DNA of 5,437 nucleotides from an uncultured Collinsella sp. (GTDB lineage: Bacteria; Actinomycetota; Coriobacteriia; Coriobacteriales; Coriobacteriaceae). The position numbers and the translations under genes were made by a program. This document shows positions 1 to 5,437 of the stretch, piece after piece (position 1 is the stretch's first letter; every line of letters begins with the position of its first letter). Under the pieces are notes generated by a model that worked only from the letters and a program-made list of their open reading frames with translations, did no database searches and was not told where the DNA came from. The stretch spans positions 1 through 5,437 of the forward strand of contig USMA01000091.1 in NCBI GenBank assembly GCA_900555765.1, given 5' to 3'.

Positions 1-79
1 GCTGCTTCCGGTACTTACCCGCATGAAAGGTGCCCTCATCATCGGGGCAATGCAGTGTGCGGGAAAGGAGACCCCATGA
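1..79 (+). other. Edge of upstream gene, reading frame unresolved
   Basis: Two plus-strand frames could carry the end of an upstream gene. One is open from the left edge to a TGA at 77-79, which would overlap the yraN ATG as ATGA, the same junction style seen at comM/dprA. The other ends at a TGA at 24-26 and leaves a 49-nt gap containing the yraN ribosome binding site. The visible 25 or 7 codons match no motif I can name. In many bacteria rnhB (ribonuclease HII) precedes yraN, but I cannot confirm that from these residues. Confidence 0.25.
64..70 (+). promoter_or_regulatory. Ribosome binding site of yraN
   Basis: AAAGGAG lies 5 nt before the ATG at 76. It decides the start: an in-frame GTG at 55 lies upstream of this site and would add seven residues with no ribosome binding site of their own. 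Confidence 0.8.
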
Positions 80-561
80 GTGCCACAAGCAAAAAGAGCA
101 AGACGCAGCAGCTCAAGGAGCGTTGGGAAAACGGCGAGCTCGACTGCGGGGCGATGACGCCCGAGTTTATCAAGGGGCTCAGTCCCCGCGAGCTGGGTAT
201 GCTGGGCGAGCTGATCACCATCGACTACTTTAACGAGCGCGGCTACACCTTGCTGGAGCAGGGTTATCGTTGCACCGAGGGCGAAGCCGATCTGGTGCTG
301 CTCGATGAGCTCGACGATGTCGTGGTGATGGCTGAGGTCAAGACCAGACGCGTCGCCCTGGATTGCACCACGCGGGTCTTTCCCGAGGAGGCCGTGGACG
401 CCCAAAAGCAACGCCGCTACCGCCGCATCGCAAGTTGCTATCTCATGGAGCATTATCCGCTCAAGGCGATTCGCTTCGATGCCGTGGGTGTCACCATTCG
501 CGGCGGGCATATCGCCGAGATCGAGCATCAGTACAACGCGTTCGATTGGCAGGTGTCGTGA
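76..561 (+). CDS. yraN: YraN/UPF0102 family nuclease-fold protein
   Basis: The 161-residue product belongs to the UPF0102 (YraN) family, whose members have a restriction-endonuclease-like fold. Their biochemical role is poorly defined, although the gene often travels with dprA/comM-type genes. The core runs from about residue 40 to 135. It contains LGE with Glu45, a GEADLV motif with Glu70 and Asp72, and an EVKTR motif with Glu87 and Lys89. This is the acidic/EVK arrangement of metal-dependent nucleases of this fold. A conserved-type lysine follows at 111. The protein is longer than the usual 115-130 residues because of about 38 charged N-terminal residues (several Lys near the start) with no recognisable domain. 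The start at 76 rests on the AAAGGAG site. Its TGA (559-561) overlaps the comM ATG by one base, so translation of the two is probably coupled. Family assignment is firm; nuclease activity is inferred from the motif. Confidence 0.93.
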   Translation: MSATSKKSKTQQLKERWENGELDCGAMTPEFIKGLSPRELGMLGELITIDYFNERGYTLLEQGYRCTEGEADLVLLDELDDVVVMAEVKTRRVALDCTTRVFPEEAVDAQKQRRYRRIASCYLMEHYPLKAIRFDAVGVTIRGGHIAEIEHQYNAFDWQVS

Positions 562-2084
562 TGGCGTTCGAGACGTTTGCCGTTCACGCGGCCTGCATCC
601 GCGGCGTCGAGGCGATTCACGTCACGGTCGAGGTTTCGCTTGCTGGCGGCGTTCCGGGCATTCAGATGCTCGGCATCCCGAGTATGGAGGTGATGGAGTC
701 GCGCGGTCGTATTCGCTGCGCGATGCGCTCCGCCGGGTTCGAGATCCCGCGTTCGGGTATCACCGTCAACCTGGCACCCGGCGATATTCGCAAGACCGGT
801 AGCGGCTTTGATCTGCCCATCGCCATCGCGGTTCTGGCGGCCGATGGGCAGATTCCCCGTGACAACCTCGATCGCTGTCTTATCGCCGGCGAGCTCGGCT
901 TGGACGGTACGGTGCTTCCCGTCAAGGGCGAGGTGGCGTTTCAGCTGCTGGCTCGCGACATGGGGTTGTCTTTTATCGCCGGCAGGTCAGACCAACATGT
1001 GCCACTCGCGGGCGTGGATTGTGGATTCATCGATCATTTGTCTCAGCTTGCCCATGGCATGGGCGATGCCGCGCGGCACTACTTGGATTCCGCGGGCGTC
1101 GAGGCGACCTTTGAGCCCGAGCTCGACTATGCCGACGTACTGGGGCAGGAGGTCGCCAAGCGCGGCATGGCGCTTGCGGCGGCAGGAGAACTCGGCTTGC
1201 TCATGATCGGGTCCCCGGGATCGGGCAAGACGATGCTCGCGCGTCGTATGCCCGGCATCCTGCCCGAGCTTTCCGTTGAGGATCAACAGGAGGCGCTGTG
1301 CATCCATTCGGTTTTGGGTGAGAACATTGATGGCTTATTGGCGGGGCACCGGCCGTTTCGAAGCCCCCATCACAGCATTTCAACGGCGGGCCTCATTGGC
1401 GGAGGGCGCCCGGTGCACCCGGGTGAGATCAGCCTGGCTCATGGCGGCGTGCTCTTTTTGGACGAGCTTGCCGAGTTTCCCACGGGTGTGCTGCAGACGC
1501 TGCGTCAGCCCATCGAACGCGGCTATGTGAGGATCGTACGCGTCGACGGGGCCTTTACCTTCCCGTCGCGTTTTCAGCTGCTCGCTGCGAGCAATCCCTG
1601 CCCCTGCGGCTTTTTGGGCGACCGTGAGGTGCCATGCCGCTGCTCGGCATCGATGGTGGAGCGCTATCGGGCCAAGCTGCGCGGTCCTTTGGCCGATCGT
1701 ATCGACATGATGATCGATGTAACCCGTCCCGACCCCCAGGTGATTATCGAGGGCGCGGAGGGTATGTCGTCGGCCGAGTTACGTGACTACGTTGTGCGCG
1801 GGCGCGCCTTTCGCGCCTGGCGCGAGTCTCGTATGGACGATGCGGATGCCGAGGCCGAGGATGACGAGACGCGGTCCATTGACGGCGTCGTTTCGACCTT
1901 TGAGCTCGATGATGCTGCCGAGAAATGCGTACTCGGTCTGTCCAAACGCACGCATCTCACAGGGCGTGGCATCGTGCGCCTGGTTCGCATTGCGCGCACG
2001 ATCGCAGATGTCGCCGAGAGCGAGCAAGTGACGCAGGACCACGTGCTCGAGGCGGCGATGTACCAGGGAAGGAGGGACCAATGA
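561..2084 (+). CDS. comM: ComM/YifB AAA+ Mg-chelatase-like helicase
   Basis: The 507-residue product is a full-length ComM (YifB) homologue. In Vibrio cholerae, ComM is a hexameric helicase that drives branch migration of single-stranded DNA into the chromosome during natural transformation; other bacteria carry it without known competence. The N-terminal ChlI-like domain (about 1-170) includes the conserved stretches around GFEIPRSGITVNLAP and GELGLDG. The AAA+ domain (about 190-400) has Walker A GSPGSGKT at 217-224 (Lys223) and Walker B VLFLDE at 297-302. A paired cysteine cluster follows (Cys347, Cys349, Cys359, Cys361), then an arginine-finger-like PLADRID. The C-terminal Mg-chelatase domain (about 405-500) holds an acidic insert at 426-436. 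The start ATG at 561 follows AGGTG at 551-555, and the N-terminal residues match the family from there. Reading farther upstream in the same frame gives only sequence antisense in character to yraN's frame. Its end overlaps dprA by four bases. Confidence 0.97.
   Translation: MAFETFAVHAACIRGVEAIHVTVEVSLAGGVPGIQMLGIPSMEVMESRGRIRCAMRSAGFEIPRSGITVNLAPGDIRKTGSGFDLPIAIAVLAADGQIPRDNLDRCLIAGELGLDGTVLPVKGEVAFQLLARDMGLSFIAGRSDQHVPLAGVDCGFIDHLSQLAHGMGDAARHYLDSAGVEATFEPELDYADVLGQEVAKRGMALAAAGELGLLMIGSPGSGKTMLARRMPGILPELSVEDQQEALCIHSVLGENIDGLLAGHRPFRSPHHSISTAGLIGGGRPVHPGEISLAHGGVLFLDELAEFPTGVLQTLRQPIERGYVRIVRVDGAFTFPSRFQLLAASNPCPCGFLGDREVPCRCSASMVERYRAKLRGPLADRIDMMIDVTRPDPQVIIEGAEGMSSAELRDYVVRGRAFRAWRESRMDDADAEAEDDETRSIDGVVSTFELDDAAEKCVLGLSKRTHLTGRGIVRLVRIARTIADVAESEQVTQDHVLEAAMYQGRRDQ
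2069..2076 (+). promoter_or_regulatory. Ribosome binding site of dprA
   Basis: AAGGAGGG, the strongest Shine-Dalgarno match in the window, lies inside the last codons of comM. Two adjacent ATG codons follow, at 2081 (4 nt spacing) and 2084 (7 nt spacing), so either may be the real start. The choice changes the protein by one methionine only. Confidence 0.8.
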
Positions 2085-3016
2085 TGGCCGAGGGGACCTT
2101 CGAGCTGCATCCAGGTGACGCGTTGTATCCCGAGACCGTTTTGGAGCTTTCTGATGTACCTCAGACGCTCTATGTGCGCGGCAGCCCCGAGGCGCTTTCG
2201 ACGCCCGCGCTCTCCATCATCGGCGCGCGAAAGGCCTCGCCGTATGGTCTTGCCGTGGCAGAGCTTGCGGCAAAGGTGGCGGTCGAGGCGGGAGTGACGG
2301 TTGTTTCGGGCGGCGCGGTCGGTTGTGACCAGGCCTCGGGTTGGGCTGCGGTCAACGCCGGCGGCAAACACGTCGTGGTGCTGGGGACGGGCGCCGACGT
2401 GGTCTACCCGCGTTCGAGCGCGGGGCTTATTACTCGCACGCTCGATACGGGTGGCGCGGTCGTGTCGATCTCTCCGTGGGGTATGGGTCCGCGCAAGTTT
2501 GCCTTTCCGCGCCGGAATCGCGTGATCGCGGCCCTGTCGCAAGCCCTCTTTGTATCCGAGGCAGGTATGCCTTCCGGGACGTTTTCTACAGCCGAGGCTG
2601 CTATGGATTTGGGGCGCGAACTTCTTGCCGTGCCGGGGTCGATCCTATCGCCCGAGTCGCGTGGCACGAATTACCTCAATGCGAACGGTGCCTGCTGCAT
2701 CATCGACGAGGAATCTATCGAGATGGCTATCTCACGCATCTACGGTACCCTGCGCTACTCGCGCCCCGAGGCTCCCGGCTTTGCCGACCTGGATCCAACA
2801 CAGCAGACCGTGATGCATGCGCGCTTCGCCTCTCCGCTCATGGGCGACGACATTGCGGCGCTCGTCTCGCTCGATGCGGTCGGCGTACTCAAACTCTTGG
2901 GTTCGCTTGAGCTCGAGGGCCTTATCGAGCGCATGATGGATGGAAGGTATGCGCCCTCCAAGTTTGCCCTTCACGCCCAGACGCCCTTCGGTCACAATGG
3001 AAAACGTGTCAATTAG
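2081..3016 (+). CDS. dprA: DNA-processing protein DprA (Smf)
   Basis: The 311-residue product is a DprA/Smf homologue. The family binds incoming single-stranded DNA in the cytoplasm and loads RecA onto it during transformation. The Rossmann-like domain spans about residues 12-215. It shows SIIGAR at 45-50, SGGAVGCD at 76-83 (the SGLAxGID position), VVLGTGADVVYP, FPRRNRVIAALS from residue 142, and SEAGMPSGT at 159-167. A winged-helix DprA C-terminal domain follows at about 237-297, with an LELEGLIE helix and a GRYAP end. The protein starts almost directly at the YP..L..L..VP..LYVRG segment, so the N-terminal SAM/helix-hairpin-helix domain of many DprA proteins is absent. The upstream in-frame codons overlap comM and look like out-of-frame comM, so they do not supply it. 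The SGLAxGID and the usual SE-x-P-x-G (here SISPWG) motifs are divergent. A strong ribosome binding site and the ATGA overlap with comM indicate coupling. Family is secure; competence in this organism is unproven. Confidence 0.95.
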   Translation: MMAEGTFELHPGDALYPETVLELSDVPQTLYVRGSPEALSTPALSIIGARKASPYGLAVAELAAKVAVEAGVTVVSGGAVGCDQASGWAAVNAGGKHVVVLGTGADVVYPRSSAGLITRTLDTGGAVVSISPWGMGPRKFAFPRRNRVIAALSQALFVSEAGMPSGTFSTAEAAMDLGRELLAVPGSILSPESRGTNYLNANGACCIIDEESIEMAISRIYGTLRYSRPEAPGFADLDPTQQTVMHARFASPLMGDDIAALVSLDAVGVLKLLGSLELEGLIERMMDGRYAPSKFALHAQTPFGHNGKRVN

Positions 3017-3023
3017 AAAGGTG
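3017..3023 (+). promoter_or_regulatory. Ribosome binding site of trmFO
   Basis: AAAGGTG begins at the dprA stop codon's edge and lies 7 nt before the ATG at 3031. It rules out the in-frame TTG at 3025, which is only 1 nt away from it. Confidence 0.7.
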
Positions 3024-3030
3024 TTTGCAG

Positions 3031-4368
3031 ATGCAGTTCGATCAGGTGACGGGTATCGGTGGCGGTCTGGCGGGTTCGGAATGCGCGATCCAGCTGGCAG
3101 ACCGCGGGGTCGCCGTAAGGCTGTGCGAGATGCGCCCCCAGGTGAGCTCCCCGGCCCACCATACCGATCACCTGGCAGAGCTCGTCTGCTCCAATTCGTT
3201 TAAGTCGACCCGTCCGGATTCCGCGGCTGGTTTGCTGAAGGCCGAGCTTGAGCGCATGGGTTCAGTCCTGCTCGATTGCGCCCATCGCGCGGCTGTTCCC
3301 GCCGGTGGCGCCTTGGCGGTCGACCGCGTCAAGTTTTCCGAGCTTGTCGAGGCCGAGGTTGCCGCCCGTCCCAATATCGAGGTCGTGCATGGCGAGGTCA
3401 CGCAGATTCCCGAGGGCCACGTGGTCATTGCCGCGGGCCCCTTGTGTTCACCGGCGCTGAGCGAAGAGGTCATGAAGCTCGTCGGTGGCGATGCCCTGGC
3501 GTTCTTCGATGCCGCGGCGCCGATCGTCGATGCCTCCACGCTCGATATGGACGTGCTGTTCTCGCAGTCGCGCTACGAGGAGCAGGGGAGTGGCGACTAC
3601 CTCAACGCTCCGCTCAACAAGGAGGAGTACGAGGCCTTTATCGAGGCGCTTACCACGGCCGACCGCGTGGTGCTTAAGGATTTTGAGGGCGGCGATCTGT
3701 TCCAGGCCTGCCAGCCTGCCGAGGAGGTTGCACACACCGGCAAGGACGCCATTCGCTTTGGCGCCATGAAGCCCGTCGGCCTCACCGACCCGCGTACCGG
3801 ACGTCGCCCCTGGGCGGCGATTCAGCTGCGTGCCGAGAACAAGGAGAAGACCGCTTATAATCTGGTGGGCTTCCAGACCAACCTGACCTTTGGCGAGCAG
3901 AAGCGCGTCTTCCATATGGTGCCGGGCCTGGAGAACGCTGAGTTCTTCCGCTACGGTGTCATGCACCGCAATACCTTTGTCGACGCCCCACACGTGCTCG
4001 ATGGCACCTTTGCCGTGCCCGGTACCGGCGTGCGCCTGGCCGGTCAGATCACCGGCACCGAGGGGTACATGGAAGCCGTGGCGACAGGTCTGCTCGCGGC
4101 GCTCAACACCTATGCCGAGGCTATCGGTGCCGCGGGCGTCGAGTTGCCGCGTGTGGGTGCCCTGGGTGCGCTCGTGGGCTATGCGACCGATCCTGCCACC
4201 GTGGGCTATCAGCCCATGCATGTTAACTTTGGACTGGTGCCGCCGCTCGAGGACGGTAAGCGCCGCAGCAAGCGCGACCGCTACCAGGCCTATGCGGACC
4301 GTGCGCTCGAGGCCCTTGATGCCTATCTGGCCACTCGCCCCGACCTGTTTGGGGGCGACCGGTCATAG
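3031..4368 (+). CDS. trmFO: Folate/FAD-dependent tRNA m5U54 methyltransferase TrmFO
   Basis: The 445-residue product is TrmFO (Gid). This cytoplasmic flavoenzyme uses 5,10-methylenetetrahydrofolate and FADH2/NAD(P)H to methylate uridine 54 in the tRNA T-loop. The N-terminal dinucleotide-binding motif GGGLAGSE spans 10-17, followed by EMRP and PAHHTD. LVCSNS places Cys53 exactly where Bacillus subtilis TrmFO has its flavin-linked cysteine. FQACQPAEE gives Cys227, equivalent to catalytic Cys226. Further family segments are FGAMKPVGL, NLVGFQTNLTF, GVMHRNTF, LAGQITGTEGYMEA and MHVNFGL. Length matches the usual 435-450 residues, so the gene is complete. In strand beta-1 the usual hydrophobic residue just before IGGG is glycine (VTGIGGG), a small oddity. 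It starts 14 nt after dprA with its own ribosome binding site. In B. subtilis topA lies between smf/dprA and trmFO; here it is absent. The C-terminal codons run into the Xer gene with a shared ATAG. Confidence 0.97.
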   Translation: MQFDQVTGIGGGLAGSECAIQLADRGVAVRLCEMRPQVSSPAHHTDHLAELVCSNSFKSTRPDSAAGLLKAELERMGSVLLDCAHRAAVPAGGALAVDRVKFSELVEAEVAARPNIEVVHGEVTQIPEGHVVIAAGPLCSPALSEEVMKLVGGDALAFFDAAAPIVDASTLDMDVLFSQSRYEEQGSGDYLNAPLNKEEYEAFIEALTTADRVVLKDFEGGDLFQACQPAEEVAHTGKDAIRFGAMKPVGLTDPRTGRRPWAAIQLRAENKEKTAYNLVGFQTNLTFGEQKRVFHMVPGLENAEFFRYGVMHRNTFVDAPHVLDGTFAVPGTGVRLAGQITGTEGYMEAVATGLLAALNTYAEAIGAAGVELPRVGALGALVGYATDPATVGYQPMHVNFGLVPPLEDGKRRSKRDRYQAYADRALEALDAYLATRPDLFGGDRS

Positions 4369-5285
4369 CTTTTGACCTGTACGACATCGTCGACTCGTTT
4401 ATCGCCTATATCGCACGTGTCGAGGGACTTTCTCCCAACACGGTGACGGCCTATGGCTCGAGGCTGGAGCGCTTTGCTGCCTGGTGCGAGCGCGAGGATA
4501 TCGATGCTTTTGCTGCCGACGTGCGCACCATTCGTCGCTATCTTGCCGAGCTTTCGCGTGACCAGGTGGCTCCCCGAACGCTTGCGGCGCAGCTGTCTGC
4601 CATTCGCTCGCTCTATCGGTGGATGGCTGCCGAGGGGATTGTCGAGGGTGATGCGGTCTCGGCGAGCGCATCGCCCAAGCTGCCGCGTGACCTGCCGGGC
4701 GTCCTTACGACCCAGCAGGTCGAGGCGCTGCTCAAGACGCCTGATACCTCGACGCCCGCGGGACTGCGCGATGCGGCGATGCTCGAGCTGCTCTATGCAT
4801 CCGGCGCCCGTATCTCTGAGCTCGCGGCACTCAATGTGGAGTCCATCGCTTGGTCCGAATGCACGCTGCGCCTGTGGGGCAAGGGGGGCAAGGAACGTAT
4901 CGTCCCTCTGTATCGTCGTGCGCTCGAAGTGACGCGTCTCTATATTGAGGAGGGGAGGCCGGAGTTGCTCTCTCGTGCAAAGCGCCGCGACCTCGCTACC
5001 GGGCCGCATCCGCTGCTTATATCGGCGCGCGGCAATCGCATGAGCGCCGCCATGCTCCGGCGGCGGTTCCATACGCTGGCGACGCTCGCCGGCATTCCGG
5101 CCGACAGCGCCCCGCATGCGATGCGCCATACCTTTGCGACCGACTTGCTCGAGGGCGGTGCGGACCTGCGCTCGGTTCAAGAGCTGCTGGGTCATGCGAG
5201 CCTGTCCACGACGCAAATCTACACGCATCTCACGCCCGATCGGCTCAAACGTGCCGTGGCTCAAGCCCATCCCCGCGGCGAATAG
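4365..5285 (+). CDS. xerC: XerC/XerD-type tyrosine recombinase
   Basis: The 306-residue product (as counted from 4365) is a Xer tyrosine recombinase, the family that resolves chromosome dimers at dif sites near the terminus. The SAM-like core-binding domain (about 1-95) includes GLSPNTVTAYGSRL at about 19-32. The catalytic domain (about 110-300) has the complete active site: Arg149 in SGARISEL, Lys173 in GKGGKER, His251 and Arg254 in HAMRH, His277 in LGHAS, and the nucleophile Tyr286 in IYTH. Spacing follows Escherichia coli XerD (R148, K172, H244, R247, H270, Y279) apart from about seven extra residues before HAMRH. The start is uncertain. Homology reaches back to about 4371, yet after the in-frame stop at 4317 there is no ATG, GTG or TTG until GTG at 4443, which would remove 26 residues of the DNA-binding domain. 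ATA at 4365, sharing ATAG with the trmFO stop, is my best guess; CTG at 4377 is the alternative. XerC rather than XerD is chosen from the trmFO-xerC neighbourhood. Confidence 0.93.
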   Translation: MAFDLYDIVDSFIAYIARVEGLSPNTVTAYGSRLERFAAWCEREDIDAFAADVRTIRRYLAELSRDQVAPRTLAAQLSAIRSLYRWMAAEGIVEGDAVSASASPKLPRDLPGVLTTQQVEALLKTPDTSTPAGLRDAAMLELLYASGARISELAALNVESIAWSECTLRLWGKGGKERIVPLYRRALEVTRLYIEEGRPELLSRAKRRDLATGPHPLLISARGNRMSAAMLRRRFHTLATLAGIPADSAPHAMRHTFATDLLEGGADLRSVQELLGHASLSTTQIYTHLTPDRLKRAVAQAHPRGE

Positions 5286-5290
5286 TGGCT

Positions 5291-5300
5291 GGGACGTCCC
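5291..5300. repeat. Perfect 10-bp palindrome after xerC
   Basis: GGGACGTCCC reads the same on both strands and lies 5 nt after the xerC stop. With no spacer it could fold only as a 3-bp stem with a 4-base loop and has no following T-run, so it is not a convincing terminator. A protein site or chance are both possible. Confidence 0.3.
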
Positions 5301-5304
5301 GCGT

Positions 5305-5325
5305 CGCACTCAGGTGTGTGGTTTT
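5305..5325 (+). terminator. Possible weak terminator of the operon
   Basis: CGCAC (5305-5309) can pair with GTGTG (5314-5318, one G-T wobble) around a TCAG loop. After three intervening bases comes TTTT (5322-5325). The stem is only 5 bp and the T-run is short and offset, so termination here would be weak. It is reported because no better candidate exists between xerC and the downstream promoter. Confidence 0.2.
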
Positions 5326-5334
5326 GATTGCGGG

Positions 5335-5363
5335 TTGGCAGGAAGATGCATTCCTGCTATCAT
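5335..5363 (+). promoter_or_regulatory. Sigma-70-type promoter for the gene right of the window
   Basis: The -35 box TTGGCA (5335-5340, 5 of 6 matches to TTGACA) is separated by exactly 17 nt from the -10 box TATCAT (5358-5363, 5 of 6 matches to TATAAT). TG at 5355-5356 adds an extended -10 element. Transcription should begin near 5370. The target gene lies beyond the window. In many actinobacteria the gene after a dprA/xer block is rpsB (ribosomal protein S2), which would suit a strong promoter, but that is inference. Confidence 0.7.
5338..5357. promoter_or_regulatory. Inverted repeat in promoter spacer, candidate operator
   Basis: GCAGGAA (5338-5344) and TTCCTGC (5351-5357) are perfect inverted copies around a 6-nt centre, GATGCA. 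The dyad begins in the last three bases of the -35 box and ends in the TGC of the extended -10 element. Such a placement is typical of a repressor operator. No regulator family is recognised from the half-site. As an RNA hairpin it lacks a T-run, and it lies upstream of the predicted transcription start. Confidence 0.4.
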
Positions 5364-5370
5364 TCATCGG

Positions 5371-5386
5371 GTTGCTTCACGGCAAC
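5371..5386 (+). other. Hairpin at predicted 5' end of downstream transcript
   Basis: GTTGC (5371-5375) and GCAAC (5382-5386) form a perfect 5-bp stem with a TTCACG loop, beginning one base after the predicted transcription start near 5370. TTTTT follows at 5390-5394. It could protect the RNA 5' end or be part of a regulatory leader. The rest of the leader is cut off at the window edge, so its role cannot be judged. Confidence 0.35.
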
Positions 5387-5437
5387 ATGTTTTTATCACG
5401 CACGCGCGGCTACTTCATACCGTGGTGCCCGGGCTTT
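5387..5437 (+). other. Start of an untranslated leader, no gene seen
   Basis: After the hairpin the sequence continues to the window edge with no Shine-Dalgarno/start pair. An ATG at 5387 opens a frame to the edge, but nothing like a ribosome binding site precedes it. A palindromic GCCCGGGC (5427-5434) followed by TTT touches the edge and could belong to a leader structure. Confidence 0.3.

Noticed and set aside
363..560. In-frame upstream extension of comM (66 more codons)
   Set aside because: It overlaps the conserved yraN core in another frame, shows no ComM-like sequence, and the family N-terminus begins at the ATG at 561.
1925..2080. In-frame upstream extension of dprA that might supply a missing N-terminal domain
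   Set aside because: The residues are Arg/His-rich out-of-frame comM and lack any SAM or HhH pattern; the strong ribosome binding site at 2069-2076 supports starting at 2081 or 2084.
1787..2542. 251-codon minus-strand frame across the comM/dprA junction
   Set aside because: Low-complexity Arg-rich translation with no domain, antisense to two conserved genes.
3448..4221. 257-codon minus-strand frame opposite trmFO
   Set aside because: Antisense to highly conserved trmFO; His/Gly-rich composition reflects the complementary codons and not a protein.
4323..5309. 328-codon open frame on the minus strand opposite the Xer gene
   Set aside because: It lies antisense to a gene with a full catalytic set and its Arg/Gly/His-rich translation has no recognisable motif. 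Long antisense frames are expected in GC-rich coding DNA.
5334..5361. Possible dif-like Xer target: inverted arms with a 6-bp centre close to the Xer gene
   Set aside because: Xer sites have 11-bp arms with AT-rich inner ends such as ATAA/TTAT. Here only 7 bp pair, the inner ends are GAA/TTC, and the positions coincide with promoter boxes, so an operator or chance fits better.
5387..5437. ATG-initiated frame open to the right edge
   Set aside because: No ribosome binding site precedes it, it begins directly after the leader hairpin, and only 17 codons are visible with no recognisable motif.

Overview
The window is ordinary-looking chromosomal DNA from a high-GC bacterium. It is packed with five complete plus-strand genes and ends in a promoter region. 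The gene set (yraN, comM and dprA in actinobacterial order, then a folate-dependent TrmFO and a Xer recombinase) and the GC-rich third codon positions suggest a Coriobacteriia-type actinobacterium such as Collinsella or a relative. That assignment is inference from memory of gene order and codon use, not from a search.

Layout: 1-75 is the edge of an upstream gene whose reading frame cannot be settled here. yraN (76-561) encodes a UPF0102 nuclease-fold protein. comM (561-2084) encodes an AAA+ Mg-chelatase-like helicase. dprA (2081-3016) encodes a DNA-processing protein that loads RecA on incoming single strands. trmFO (3031-4368) encodes the tRNA m5U54 methyltransferase. A xerC/D-type tyrosine recombinase gene occupies about 4365-5285. 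The genes overlap by 1 nt (yraN/comM), 4 nt (comM/dprA) and apparently 4 nt (trmFO/xer), and dprA and trmFO are 14 nt apart. They therefore look like one translationally coupled operon whose own promoter lies to the left of the window.

The last 152 bases carry no gene. They hold a good sigma-70-type promoter (TTGGCA, 17 nt, extended TGCTATCAT) that must drive the next gene to the right. By analogy with other actinobacteria this could be rpsB, but the window ends too early to see it. A perfect 7-bp inverted repeat fills the promoter spacer, and a small hairpin sits at the predicted 5' end of the new transcript.

Three of the genes (yraN, comM, dprA) belong to families linked to DNA uptake or recombination, and the Xer recombinase resolves chromosome dimers. 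TrmFO is a tRNA-modification gene carried in the same transcript. I see no undescribed defence system, mobile element, CRISPR array or RNA gene. The best leads are the Xer gene's lack of any ATG/GTG/TTG start at the position homology requires, and the dyad inside the downstream promoter.
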